Below, one piece after another: positions 35,354-47,336 of a stretch of DNA of 64,000 nt. Each line of letters opens with the position of its first letter. Positions within the stretch are counted from its first letter, which is position 1. Below the pieces are notes generated by a model that ran no database searches, was not told where the DNA came from, and worked only from the letters and a program-made list of their open reading frames with translations. The stretch comes from Quercus robur (taxonomy: Eukaryota; Streptophyta; Magnoliopsida; Fagales; Fagaceae). The translations under genes were made by a program, and so were the position numbers. Where the stretch lies: the NCBI RefSeq assembly GCF_932294415.1, contig NC_065535.1, positions 9,543,282-9,607,281 on the forward strand, given 5' to 3'.

Positions 35354-35385
<32 letters not shown>

Positions 35386-35599
35386 CTATAGATAGATAGC
35401 CAATGACAATAGTTGAGTATAAGGGTGAAGCTACTCTCAGCTATGTACCATACATTTGTGGTACTCGAAGAGATGCAGTTCCTGAGTCAAGAAATGGCTT
35501 TTTGCTAGAACATGAATTGGGTTAACATGAATCCTTGCGAGTATGATATATAGTAGATAGAGGTGACTCCTCCAATCCTCTGTTTAACTGAAATTAATT

Positions 35600-36170
35600 T
35601 GAGCCGTAAAGTCCATTGGAAGTTGGAACTCTATATCTCGAGGAGAGCAATAGCCGCAAATCTCAAAATGTTAACAGTCATTTGATTTAATGACAGTATA
35701 GAGAGTGAGAGTTATTGCAAATAGAAAACTAGATGGGCCGGGCTTGAGTCTGTAAAATCATTGCCCATTCCGAAACCAAGTATTCTAATTGTGCTTGCCG
35801 ACCAGAAATTAAAAAACAAACAAACAAACTGGGCCTTATTTATTATAACTTATAACCTATTTTTCTTTTTTCCTTTTCTTTTCCTTTTAATTTTTTCTCA
35901 GTGTGTGTTATTTTATTTTATTTTTTTTTTTAATTTTGTGGTCTATACTGAGGAAAGGGACTTTCCGTTTGGATAAGAAAAAAACAATTAAAAAAAAAGC
36001 GTCATCAAATCCCAGTTACATCAAAAATCATCAAGTGAGCTTCATTTAGACAAAGAAATTTGTAATCAATATTCAATATCGAAGCACAGTCAATATCAAA
36101 GCACAGTATGTCCAAGTTCACAGACTCCACACGCTGTAGAAAATGAGAAAAAAAAAAAAAAAAAAGGAAA
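35600..36170. other. Intergenic stretch upstream of lectin copy 2
   Basis: Upstream of the conserved lectin promoter block (35440-35600, which shares CAGCTATGTACCATA and GTTAACAT-type words with the region 28240-28340 of copy 1). No gene seen; T- and A-runs. Confidence 0.5.
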
Positions 36171-36342
36171 TGCTAATGAGTGCCCTTATGGCACTGGTTA
36201 AGAATCCAGTTAAAAAAAGTTTTGATGGAAAAAGAAAAAAAATAATTAATGTTTTGACAGTTTTTTTCATTTTTCATAAAAGTGATTTTAAAACTTTTCT
36301 AAAATAGATTGTTAACAAGTGCCCTAAGGGTACTCGTTAGCA
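36171..36342. mobile_element. MITE of the GTTAACGAGTG family (best-preserved copy)
   Basis: The left end is TGCTAATGAGTGCCCTTATG. The right end, inverted, contains GTGCCCTAAGGGTACTCGTT followed by AGCA. The arms are about 35 bp with an AT-rich core of about 100 bp. No coding sequence; superfamily unassigned because the target duplication is unclear in A-rich flanks. Confidence 0.75.
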
Positions 36343-37278
36343 TGACAAAAAAAAAATCACCCTTGAATTATATCTCTTTTTTATGACATCATTATTCTCT
36401 TATTACTGTAAATTTCACAACTGTTGAAGTGATAAATTATGATTAGTGCCATATAGTTTTCATATGAAACTACTACAAACATTACTTTATTGTAAACCAA
36501 CAATAACATAAAATCATTTCAGTAAATTGTAAAATTTGTTGTGATTTTAAACTTACCAAATTTTAAGTGAAAGAGTCAGTTGATGATTTGATCATTTTTA
36601 TAGGAGAGCAATTAAATGCACTAGTGGAAAAGAACATCCTCTGTTTTATGAATTTCATTTGATAGATCAACATTTTTATTTTTTATTTTTTTTTACATTT
36701 GATAATGATAAGGAGTAAGGACGTCTTTTTAAACATTTTAAAGTATAATAGCGATTTCACACGTGCAATGCGTTGAACAAATTACTTAACAATTTGTGTC
36801 ACAATTTGTGCAATTGGCCGATTGCTTTTATCATATCACGTGGGTTGTGCACATTCATCTTTAAGAACTAAATTTATTATATTCGATGGTGATCCATGTG
36901 AATAGGTAAATAAGCTATAAAACAATAAAAATAAGTTAATCGTTTTAATAGACACTTGATCAATCTCCGCAAAAGAATCATTTCCACTAATTTGGCTTGG
37001 GTCATTCATAGACTATACTAGTGGCCTACATAGAGAAAGAATAACAATATAAAATTCCACAACTTTATAGGAAGTTAATTAGGATTTAGGAACCTGTATC
37101 AAAAAAGGATTTAGGAACCTAAAGAATCATGAAACGCATGCCCATCAAATTGGTCCCTTGAAGTGACAGATTGAAACGTAGAGGCCTCACCAATAGCAAC
37201 GTTTTATTCTATCATCATCATTTTATTTCTCTCTTATCTTGTAATACAAGTTATGCATATTGCATGCTATAATCGTTG

Positions 37279-37393
37279 ATTTTTCATCAAGGAACATTGC
37301 AACTTAAGAGGTAGTGTGGTTGAGTAAATTTTTCATCAAGGAACATTGCAACTCAAGAGGTAGTGTGGTTGAGTTACTCAACCACACTACCTC
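37279..37393. repeat. Direct repeat followed by a perfect 18-bp palindrome
   Basis: A unit of about 49 bp starting TTTTTCATCAAGGAACATTG is repeated directly (37279 and 37328). Its end GAGGTAGTGTGGTTGAGT (37357-37374) is followed after one base by its exact reverse complement (37376-37393). The result is a 37-nt near-perfect hairpin. No gene is near. Confidence 0.85.
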
Positions 37394-37547
37394 ACTTTAA
37401 AATTTAAAGGTGCCAATATCACATGGATCACCATCTAATAAAATAGAAAGTAGGTTCATAAAGATAAATTTGCACAACCCACATGATATATATTTTACAT
37501 TTGATAAAAGCAATTGCACAAACAGTAAATTGTCAACGCATTGCACA

Positions 37548-37860
37548 GGATTTTTTTTTTTTTTTTAAATAACTATAAATCCAAAACAATATTATTAGTT
37601 GGGCAACTTTCCAAACTATTTGCATTTCTAACAATTCGAGTTTAATAGACTCGATTTTGCCATTTAAAAATGCACTTGAAACTCGAGTGTGAGAAACTCG
37701 AGTTTGAAAATTGAGTGTCTCCCACTCGATTTCCAAGTGTATTTTCAAATGGCAAAATTGAGTCTAACAGACTCGAATTGCTCGAAACAAAAATAGTTTG
37801 AAACGTTGCCTTACTAATAAAATAGTTTGAAGGATTTAGTTATTTTTTTTAAAAAAATCT
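37548..37860. mobile_element. Mutator-like foldback MITE with 9-bp target duplication
   Basis: CATTGCACA flanks both sides directly (37539-37547 and 37861-37869). The 313-bp element is almost entirely inverted repeat: left and right arms share ATTAGT-GGCAAC, CAAACTATTT, CAATTCGAGT and ATTTTGCCATTT. Its centre is rich in ACTCGAGTTT words. Long arms and a 9-bp duplication are typical of Mutator-like MITEs. Confidence 0.88.
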
Positions 37861-38228
37861 CATTGCACATGTATTTATAATTTTATATATATACTAACTA
37901 CTGAGCACACGCTCACTCGCGTGCTAAGAGATTTTTCTATTTTTTCAAGTAAATGTTAATAATTTGCATCTATTATAAGTTATAACTTAGAAATATATAT
38001 TTTTTATTTTTAAAACAAATAAAAATGATAAACTTTAGGAATAAACAATAATTGTAATTTCTTTTTTGAATGTGAAAGGAAAAAAATCCTAAATTTTAGG
38101 AATTCTCTTTATGAATTCAAAATGATATTTGTTATTTAACATTTATGACCATATTTCTAAATGAAGTTACCCTTCATTAATGAAGGTATTTTTGAACCCA
38201 TAAAAGTCTAGTTGAAAGAGGGAATCCT

Positions 38229-38230
<2 letters not shown>

Positions 38231-38268
<38 letters not shown>
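38231..38268. repeat. (TA)n microsatellite
   Basis: About 19 TA units in an AT-rich intergenic region. Confidence 0.9.
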
Positions 38269-38276
<8 letters not shown>

Positions 38277-38613
38277 CTATATTATTATTTAAGAGGCTTC
38301 TCCTGTTTAGATTCCTCATTTTTTTAGTTCAAAAAAACTCCTACATATTTTTTTCGTAAACCTAAGACCTTTATTTCAAATCATTCATTATACTTTGAAA
38401 TGTTTTGAAAAAAAATGTCCTTATCATTATCAAATGAATAAAAACGTTAATCTACCAAACGAAATTCATAGAACTGACGTCACTTAAATAACATGTTGCT
38501 TATGATGTAGTATGAATTTCATTTACAAAGTTAGTATTTTCTATCAATCAAATCACATTAAGAACATTTTAAAGTATAATGATAATTTTAAAACAAAAAC
38601 TAAGCCTTAATGT

Positions 38614-39445
38614 GGCGTTTGGTATGAGGTAGTGTTTTAGGATTCTTAAGAATGTTTAAAGATTCTTATGTTTGGTTGCAAATCACGTTAGGGAATCAGA
38701 TACTAAGGGAATTTGGTTTCCCCTTTTAAGTCTTTTTTAGTAGGAATGTGGATTCCCTTTAAATCAGGTGGGTATCTAGATTCCCAATCTTAAAGGAAAT
38801 TGTATTTTTTATAAATTGACAATTTTAACTATTTTTCATTATCATTTAAGCAATTAAAATAAAATATAAAACAAATTATCAATATCTTTTCCATTGTCTT
38901 TATCTTTTCCCGTCAGAATAACATAAACAAGATAGACAACTCTGTTGATATATTCTTTAACAAAGTTCTATTTAGGTTTCATGTGTAGAAAAAAAAGGTT
39001 TAAAAGGGACCCTCTATTATTGCTAGTATGGATTAAGCTCTTTTAAAAATTATTATTAAGAATAAAGCATTTGAGAATTTAAAAAGTTATTTTTGTATTG
39101 TACTTGTCATTTTGAAATGTTAGACTACAATTTTAATGAATTTGTCATAATTAATAGTTTATATTTTGTTTTTCATTATTTATTTAGAGGAAGATTTGTT
39201 TTTTTTTTCTAAGGACTTGTAGTTCACATTCAAATCTAAGGATAGAATGAGAAAAATAAATAATTCATTTAAGATTTCTGGGAATAAACTAAATATTATC
39301 ATCTTACATTCTTAAGAATCTTAAGAGATTTCCAATGAAACCAAACATAGGAATAACTACATTCCTAGGTATCCAGATTGCAAGGAATCACATTCCTAGA
39401 AATCTGGATGTTAGGAGTAAGGTGGATTCCTCCGTACCAAACGTC
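38614..39445. mobile_element. Non-autonomous DNA element with GGCGTTTGGTATG ends
   Basis: It begins GGCGTTTGGTATGAGG and ends CCTCCGTACCAAACGTC (inverted). Inner inverted blocks also match (ATTCTTATGTTTGGTTGCA on the left; TGAAACCAAACATAGGAAT on the right). About 832 bp, no coding sequence. Target duplications are not convincing, so the superfamily is left open. Confidence 0.7.
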
Positions 39446-40300
39446 ATATAAAAGTTTGAAGCCTAAATATGCTAAGTTAAACTTTTTTGAAAAAATTACA
39501 TTTTAAACATTATATAATTTAGGAAGGTAACAATACTTATCTTCTTCTTAAAAAATTTAAGAAGGTAACAATACTTATCTTCTTTCTTTAAAAAAAAATT
39601 AAGAGCCTAACTATAACTATTTAAAAACATTATAGTTTCAAAGTAACAATTTAAATCACAGTTTGAGAAAGTTGCAAATTGACCCTCAATCCTCTTCTTT
39701 CTTTTTATTTTATTTTATTTTTTCTAACTTGATTAGAAATATTACCACATAAACACTCCACCCCTCTCCTTCGAGGCTTAAATCGAGACCCAACATTCCC
39801 CTTCTCCCTGGCTTGAACCCTCAACCAATATTATATTAAATTATAAAAATAGCATCATTCTATTAAATGAACTAAAATTTAATTGGTTACTTTTAGAATG
39901 TAAGTTTAATTTATTACCCTCCTAAATTTAAAGAGAAATGTTATATCCATAACAAATTCTAAATAGCGTATTGTTACATATTGTTATTAGTAGGGCAAAA
40001 AAAAAAAAAAAAAAATTAATGTTAAGTTTAAATTAGAACCAATAATAACTAATCACCTATGATTTGTTATGAAAATATTGTGAGTGTAACAATGCTCAAG
40101 ATTTATAAATTAAAATTTTATTATCTATTTTTTAATCTTTTTACTCCCATTTATTTTTAAAGAAAACGAAAACGTTTAGTTTACCCGCCAGTTTACTTTA
40201 CACACTAACCAGTCTTTTAATTTGTTTGGTTGTTTTGCATGAAACCGGAAAAGATAACAACAGAAAAAAAAGAAGAACCATTCATAAAAATTTCCAAACC
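39446..40300. other. AT-rich intergenic region upstream of the 5'-nucleotidase gene
   Basis: Contains a tandem repeat (about 39520-39590, TAACAATACTTATCTTCTT twice) and the MITE at 39934-40098. No gene. Confidence 0.5.
39934..40098. mobile_element. Small foldback MITE (same family as 28478-28660)
   Basis: Left AGAAATGTTATATCCATAAC; right GATTTGTTATGAAAATATTG followed by TGAGTGTAACAATGCTC. The core contains TTAGAACCAATAATAACTAA. The same layout occurs as in the copies at 28478, 30783 and 52472. Confidence 0.6.
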
Positions 40301-40303
40301 ATC

Positions 40304-40312
40304 CCACGTGGC
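40304..40312 (+). promoter_or_regulatory. G-box / ABRE-like element
   Basis: CCACGTGGC, a palindromic G-box core (CACGTG), about 470 bp upstream of the TATA box of the 5'-nucleotidase gene. G-boxes bind bZIP and bHLH factors; function here is inference from position. Confidence 0.5.
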
Positions 40313-40777
40313 AGAGCAATCCATTGCCCCCAAGAAAACCAAATTCCCAGTTGTCCTTCAACGTTTTCCCGCTGAGAGAACAATTTTCTTTTAATTAATT
40401 AAAAAAAAGAAAAGAAAACCCCAAGCCCGGAAAACGAATCGCATATTCCCACACTCGTACTGGAATTTGATTCCCCTTCCGTCAAAATGGATTTTCCAAT
40501 TCCAGAGTCTGGACACGAATCCTAAATCCCCCAAGAATTCCTCTTTCCCATTTTTCCCACCAAATGTTCGACTTTCCAACTCCTTGTAATTATTATTATT
40601 ATTATTATTCTTCTTCTTCATGTAATTATTGTTGTAGTAATAGAAATAGTATCTCATTCTTATTCTCAATCCCAATCCCAATCCCAATCGAATCTTTTCC
40701 ATCAGTATCATATTCCTCTCTTCTTTTATTCCTAGTCTTTCCCACTCCCTCCTCGACATTCCCAACAACACAATGCC

Positions 40778-40785
40778 TATATAAA
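40778..40785 (+). promoter_or_regulatory. TATA box of the 5'-nucleotidase gene
   Basis: TATATAAA, followed about 30 bp later by a CT-rich leader that contains no ATG and ends at a splice donor (CAG|GTTCGT at 40963). This fits a transcription start near 40810 and a non-coding first exon of about 150 nt. Confidence 0.7.
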
Positions 40786-40809
40786 TTCCCACCATGCGAA
40801 TTCCCAGGA

Positions 40810-42609
40810 ACCCCGTTTCCGTTTCCGTTTCCGTTTCATTTTGTCTTTCTTTCCTATCTCCCTTCCTCTCTTCCTCTCCCTCTCCCTCCCTCACTTTCTC
40901 CTCCCAATTCCTCTCCAAATCCGCTCTCTCCCCTGGAAAAAGAAAACGTTTTCACACCTCAGGTTCGTAATACGTACTTGTATTATTTGTACTATTCGTA
41001 TTCGTATGTTTTGCTGCGTGTTTGGCTGTTTATGCACAATTAATGCGTTAATTTTTGTTTGGTTAGTTAGTTATTAGTTAGTAGTAGATAGACAGATAGC
41101 CAGCTAGGGTTTAAGCTTTTTTATTTATTGAGGTTTTTGATGATCAATGTTTTCAAAGTCTTGTGGAATTGGATTCTTAATTCCTGGGATTCTTTTTTCA
41201 TAATATGGGTGAAAAATAAAATTATTGGAGTTATATTGGTGGGATTGGTTTAGAATATTAGGTTTATAGGATTGATTTAGATTGTTTAATTGAGAAAAAA
41301 AAATTGATTTTTTAGGTGTTTCTTGGAGCCTAGCTTGGAGGATTATTCCTAGAGTTGGAACTTAGCTTGGTGCACTTTGTGCTTTTTTGATTGGACAACA
41401 CAGGTAAGATCAGTCAAGTTTGTTTGTTTGTTTGTTTTTTTTTTTTTTCTTGGTTTTTGCTTTGTGGGAAAAAAGAATTTCAAGAATTTTGGTTTCTTGT
41501 GTTTTCTTTTTATTATCATCTTTGTATAAGAAAAGAATGTGTCGGACGAGGAGGAAGGAGTGAGTGACTAGGAAATGAGGATGTAGATAGATTAAATTAA
41601 TTTAAAAAGAGAGTGCGAATTAAATTAATATGGTAGGTTCTATTATGGAACATGTATTCAAAGAATGTGATTGGTTTTCTTTGTATGTGGCGGTTGGTAT
41701 TTATATGAACATGCCTATGCATTGTGGGCATTTTGATTTAGATGAGATTCACCTAATTTTGTTATTTTTTAATAGCCCTTGGAGTGAGAAAATTGTCAAG
41801 GTTTTTGTTTTTTGCAAAAAGAATTTTTTATTTTATTTTTTATGCTCTAATCATCTTTGTATAAGAAAATAATGTGTTCAGATGAGAAGTGAGTTACAGG
41901 AAATGAAGCTATAAAACTGTTCATTTCCACCTTTAGATTGAAGTAGGCGGACCTACCCAGCTGCTTAAAGAGAGTGTGGATTAAATTAATTAGTTCTGTT
42001 TTATGACTCTGTATCATGTATTCACACAATGTGATTGGTTTTCTTCGTATGAGGTGGTTGGTATCCATATGAACACGCCAATACAGAATTAATCAGAAGG
42101 AATTTTTTTAAAATTTATTGACCTTTGCAAATTTAGATGAGATTAACCTAATTTTGTCTTTATAGCTCTCAAAGTGAGAAATTGTCATGTAGAATGGATT
42201 TAATAACTAAAATGGATCTATTTTGATACTGTAAACTAGATGTGTACAAACGTTATTTGTTAATATGGCTTTAGTTAGAAGCCTATTTTTGGAATTTTGG
42301 TGCACAGCATCTTTAAATACATGGACATAATGTCATAAGCAATGTAAATATGAAAGACATGTGTATTATGCAGTCTTGATTTACGTCAATCAATCTATCA
42401 CAAGCAACTTGGTCATTCTGTTTTTTAGTTGTCTGATCATACTCAAAATTATGTATCTACTTACCCTATTCTCATCCATGATGTTTGAATATTTGATCCT
42501 TACTTGGCCTAGGAGCTGTTCCAACTTTCATACTAATATTATTTTCAATCACCATCAGAAGCTAATTTTTTTTTTATTCTCCCTCCCCTTCCCCTGCTAA
42601 AACTGTCAG
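40810..42609 (+). other. 5' UTR exon and intron of the 5'-nucleotidase gene
   Basis: The non-coding exon (about 40810-40962) is made of CT-rich repeats such as TTCCG and CTCTCC. The intron ends AACTGTCAG at 42609. Another good donor, ACACAG|GTAAGA, at about 41402 suggests an alternative 5' exon. Within the intron, about 41520-41800 is repeated imperfectly at 41860-42200 (shared CAATGTGATTGGTTTTCTT and TTTAGATGAGATT). Confidence 0.6.
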
Positions 42610-42624
42610 GATCAAGCCAATTGC

Positions 42625-42642
42625 ATGCCAGTTATCCAATGA
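42625..42642 (+). promoter_or_regulatory. Mini-uORF overlapping the 5'-nucleotidase start codon
   Basis: ATG CCA GTT ATC CAA TGA: five codons whose stop overlaps the main ATG (42639-42641) as ATGA. If the leader is exon 40810-40962 joined to 42610, this is the first AUG of the mRNA. Both AUGs have weak contexts. Such an overlap could couple translation by reinitiation or leaky scanning; this is inference. Confidence 0.5.
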
Positions 42643-45600
42643 ACGAGAGTCGTGGGACTGTTGTTGGTGATCAATCATCAAATTTTCTTCATTTGGGAAA
42701 CATTGATCAAGGTCAGAAACCATGTGTATGGTCATCTCCCGAAGGTGGACTTAAGATTGAATTAGGAAAGCGTATCTTTTGCAACAGATCGTTAAACATG
42801 AAGAGCATCGTTGCTGTTGGGTTTGATATGGATTACACTTTGGCACAATACAAGCCTGAGACTTTTGAATCCCTTGCTTATGAAGGCACAATAAAAAAAT
42901 TGGTGAATGATTTGGGATACCCTCGTGAGGTTCGTCTATTTTCTCATCTATGCTTACAGTTCCATGACAAAATTTGATAGTGTTTTGCATAATAAATAGT
43001 TTAAATGATGCCTAGTTAATATGTGTTTCAATTGATCTAGCAAATCTTTCTTATGTTGATATGTTATGTGTCCATTACTTCTTTACTTTCGTACCTTTTA
43101 CTACATTAAATTTACTTATTTACTCTTACAATTGCACTATGTGTTTGGCTTATTAAGAACAATGATCCTCTGCAGTTGCTGGATTGGTCATTTGATTGGA
43201 AATACATGGTCAGAGGCTTGGTACTTGATAAAAAGAGAGGCAACATCTTGAAGGTCAATCCTGTTTTGTTGCCTAATTTAGCTTAGGTATCATTTGTAAT
43301 TTTTTTGTTTGATTTCATGGATATAGTACTTGAATTAATTGGTGTGTGCCTTATGCAGATGGATCGGCATAAGTACGTGAAAGTAGCCTACCATGGATTC
43401 AAGGAGCTGTCAAAGGAAGAAAAAGTTGGGACTTATGGAAATACTTTGATACGGGATTCATTTGACGAGCCTGACTATGCTCTTATTGATACCCTTTTTT
43501 CACTAGCTGAAGCCTACTTGTTTGCTCAACTGGTTGACTACCGGGACAATAATCCTGGAAAAGTTCCAGCGGGTGCTGAGTAAGAGCATTGCTTCTTCTT
43601 CTTATTCATTTTGGTTTGTTTTGGCTTCCTTAATGCCTTTTGTCATAACTAACTATATGGTGGCAAATATCTTCATATACTTACATATTCACAGTCATTA
43701 TAAGATTTGAATTAAAGCGCAATTGAAAATATTTTGAACTTCATCCAACTAGGATTACATGTGAAAAATTTAAAATGTAATGTTGCCAGGTGGTGTTCAC
43801 TGATATGAGCTGGCATAGACCACTGCTTTTATTATTTAGTTATATTCATTATTATGTACTTATTTACTTTGTGCTATACCAATCTTCTATTAATTGTTCT
43901 TCCAGTTATTCTCGGATGTACAAAGATGTGCGAGCTGCAGTTGATTTGTGCCATCGTGATGGAACTTTAAAGCAAATGGTTGCAAAAGATCCTAAAAGGT
44001 AAGGATGGAACTATACTAATTTGTAGTGAAGGTTGTTAATGAGTTTTCAGTCTGATGTCAATTGTTTAGTCAAATTATTAGATGCTTATGTCTATTTTTA
44101 ATTAAATATATTCTCGCTATTTTTTTGGTAAATTTCCAACTAGATATATCAATGAAGATACCGCAATAGTGCCAATGCTGAAAATGCTCAGAGATTCAGG
44201 TCGTGCTACATTCTTGGTGACAAATAGGTATTTTGTTTCTCTTAACCCTTTTCAAATATTATAGTTATATCTAGAGCACACATCGATCAAGAATTAGTTT
44301 ACTTTTCAGATGTCTTTTAATGGAATTATGCTTGAGGTTAAAGAAGTATAGTAAAGAAGACAAAATTAAAATACTTGAATAGGTAGGAGAATTTTCATTT
44401 ATTGTTTGAAGTGACATGATGAGGAACCTTGATTATCTCTTGCAGTTTGTGGGACTATACGAACATTGTGATGAATTTTCTATGTGAATCCCGTACTATC
44501 AATGGTAGTAACCCGATCAATTTCGACTGGCTTCAGTACTTCGATGTTGTAATCACTGGCAGGTATATTATAAACTATAACGTACTACACACTTTTCTAT
44601 TTTGTTTTAATCTCAGTTATTTTTTTCTTAATTGTTCTTTAAGCATTTCTTTAGCAGTCAATTTTTACTTTTCTTAGTTAAATTTTTTGATAGCCCACAA
44701 GATCTCTTCCTTGAAATGTACATCTTTGCATCCCTTAAACATGTCACTGAGTTTGGAGTCAAGTTTAGGGTTTAAGTAACAATTTTGAATAAGTCCGGTA
44801 ATGGCTTGAATGAATATTAAGTTTTTACAACCATATAACTAGCATGCAACAGTCATCAATACCTGGATAAATATTGTTTGTCAAGCCACTATTTAGTAAT
44901 GAAGTTACAACATATTTTTAACTTGCATCAAAAGCAAGCAACTACAACTAAAACAAGAAGTCTGTGTATCCTGTAATATTCAACTGGATCTAAACAAATT
45001 CCTCATTATCGAAATTGCTCATATGAAGCAAGTCAATGGACTTTGGTTTTGATTTATTGAAATATTATTTTACATGTACAGCTTTTTGTTTGTTTGCTTA
45101 GTATTTCCGCTTCTAACCTTATAGAGGCAATTATCCTTACAGTGCAAAGCCAGGATTTTTCCATGAGGACAATCGTGCGAATTTATTTGAAGTTGAACCT
45201 GAGTCTGGGATGCTGGTTAATACTGATAATGGCTCTCCTATGGCTCAGGTCAGTATAACAGTGTTGTCAGTTCTTGTCTAGCATTTGATTTTTTGATTTT
45301 GGTCTTTTTGTTAATTCATTTTATATTTTTATTAATAAGGTGGGAAGTTCTTCACCAACATTATCATTGAAGGGGCCAAATAAGATGTGCAGAGTTTTCC
45401 AGGTTCTCTTGTGCATTGCTATCTACTTTGGCTACTGTTTTGATATAATAATGTGACTTCACTGCCAGATTTTTTATTTATTTTTAATAAATTGTTGGTA
45501 TACTTGTATGATTTGAATGAAGATTGAATCATAGCTTATAATTTTCAGGGAGGCAGTGTTGGTCATCTGCACAAACTACTCTCAATTGGGTCAAGTTCAC

Positions 45601-47336
45601 AGGTGAACTGTAGTTTTGTAGAACGTAGATGGCAAGAAGGAATAATGTTACTTACCTATTAAACTGGTTCCTGTTTTGATATTTTAAAATTTGATCATTG
45701 CAATCCTTAGCTTTGGACATCTGATTGATTTCATTCCAAGTAGTTATTGATCCTTAAGGACAGTTATTAAGCTGTTGTTTGCTAACTCTTGATTCTTGTA
45801 CATCTGGATACTTAGTTCAAATGTGTTTTACTTTTTGCAGGTTCTCTATGTTGGGGATCATATCTATGGAGATATTTTACGCAGCAAAAAGGTTCTTGGT
45901 ATAATATGTTCTAATTTTCCCTTTCAAATCTCTCTCTCTCACTCTTTCTCTCTCTCTCAATAATTGGAAAAAAAAAAGGTAGGATCGTGGATTTTTTTTC
46001 CTGCAAGGCAAGAGAAACCTTACATGGCGTGGATATTATTTTTATTAAATCTCATTTGCTTATAATTTGTACCATTACTTTTATTAATGTTGTACAAACT
46101 ACAAAGTTGTTGAATATCTTATATTAAATGATGCTTCCATCATACTATATCAAGGTTCTTTTAGGCTATTTGTAAAATGATTAGTATAATATTGATTATA
46201 TCTTGTACATTGGTTTGGTTGTTGATTTGTGTTCTTGTGAACAGGGTGGAGAACAATGCTTGTTGTACCAGAGCTGGAGAGGGAGGTTGAACTTCTTTGG
46301 GAATTAAGGGATACCCGCAAGGTTTTTGTTGCAAATTTTATCTTTTGCTTACTTTTAACAGAACAGTTCATTATAATTGTCAAGTGAATTGGTTTATTAA
46401 GTATGCTTATGAAATGATTGGTAAGCAGGTGGAGACAAAAGGTTCTGTCACATAAACTACTTAGCGTGCTAGTATTTATTGGAATCATATTGTAATTTAC
46501 ATTGGTTTTGTGCAGCAACTACGATTGTTAAGGAACCAGCGCGACCATATTGAGGACAAAATACATCGTTTGAAGTGGTCTCTCAAGTAATTATCTATGT
46601 GGACAGTCATATCTCATGCTTACTAGCTTTGTAGCTATTTTACATGGTATTGGCATTCCTTTTTCAGGTTTGAAGATGTCAATGTTGATGAGAAAAAGAT
46701 TTCTTCAGAGCTAGATGAATTGGAGGTTAGGCCATTTAAGTGCTGAGCGTAGCCATGGTGATTATCACTGTGTAAAGATTATTAATAGATTTTTTCTATT
46801 ATTAATATATATATATTTTTAATTTGATAGTCTCAAAGGGAGCAAGTCCGACTAACTCATCAACAGAGCCAACGGGAATGTCACCAAAAGGTAGAAAACT
46901 TTTCTCAGGAGATTATTTTCGCTCACTTTACATTTTATTATTCTGGTACAGAGTATATTAATTAGACTTTGCATCAGTTTTGGTGACATCTTTTGTTTGT
47001 GAATAATTACAGTTTCATAAAGTCTGGGGACAACTCATGAAGACCGGTTATCAGAACTCACGCTTCGCGCATCAGGTAAAATTGTACCATTTTCTGGCAG
47101 TTGTCTAGACCATTGTTTTGTAAAACCGTTTTCATAATTGCTGGACGGTAACATAAGGCTTGTGGGATATAATCCAAGTTTTATTTTTCTTTCTTGTGTT
47201 TTGCATGATGCAGGTTGAGAGATTTGCATGCCTTTACAGTAGCCAAGTATCCAACTTAGGCCTGTGTTCCCCAGATAAATACTACAGACCAAGTGAAGAT
47301 TTCATGCCCCATGAATTTGATATAATTCCCTGGTGA
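42639..47336 (+). CDS. HAD-superfamily cytosolic purine 5'-nucleotidase-like protein, 16 coding exons, 538 aa
   Basis: Exons: 42639-42929, 43176-43253, 43359-43579, 43906-43998, 44144-44227, 44446-44562, 45143-45248, 45340-45402, 45549-45602, 45841-45898, 46245-46321, 46516-46586, 46668-46725, 46831-46890, 47013-47075 and 47214-47336. Every junction is GT-AG and phases agree; the total is 1617 nt. HAD motif I is GFDMDYTLAQY (two Asp; residues about 67-77), motif II is FLVTNS (about 250) and motif IV is VLYVGDHIYGDI (about 370). A basic, Glu-rich helical stretch follows (ELWELRDTRKQLRLL), then the C-terminal PHEFDIIPW. The family dephosphorylates IMP/GMP-type nucleoside 5'-monophosphates in the cytosol. 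The start is the first in-frame ATG after the acceptor at 42609; the exon is open upstream, so a longer N-terminus is possible. It looks fully intact. Confidence 0.94.

Noticed and set aside
40391..40918. 175-residue open frame on the - strand
   Set aside because: Antisense of the CT-rich promoter and leader of the 5'-nucleotidase gene; Glu/Arg/Asn low complexity.
40564..41043. 159-residue open frame on the + strand
   Set aside because: Tyr/Ser/Pro low-complexity reading of promoter microsatellites; it crosses the TATA box and a splice donor.
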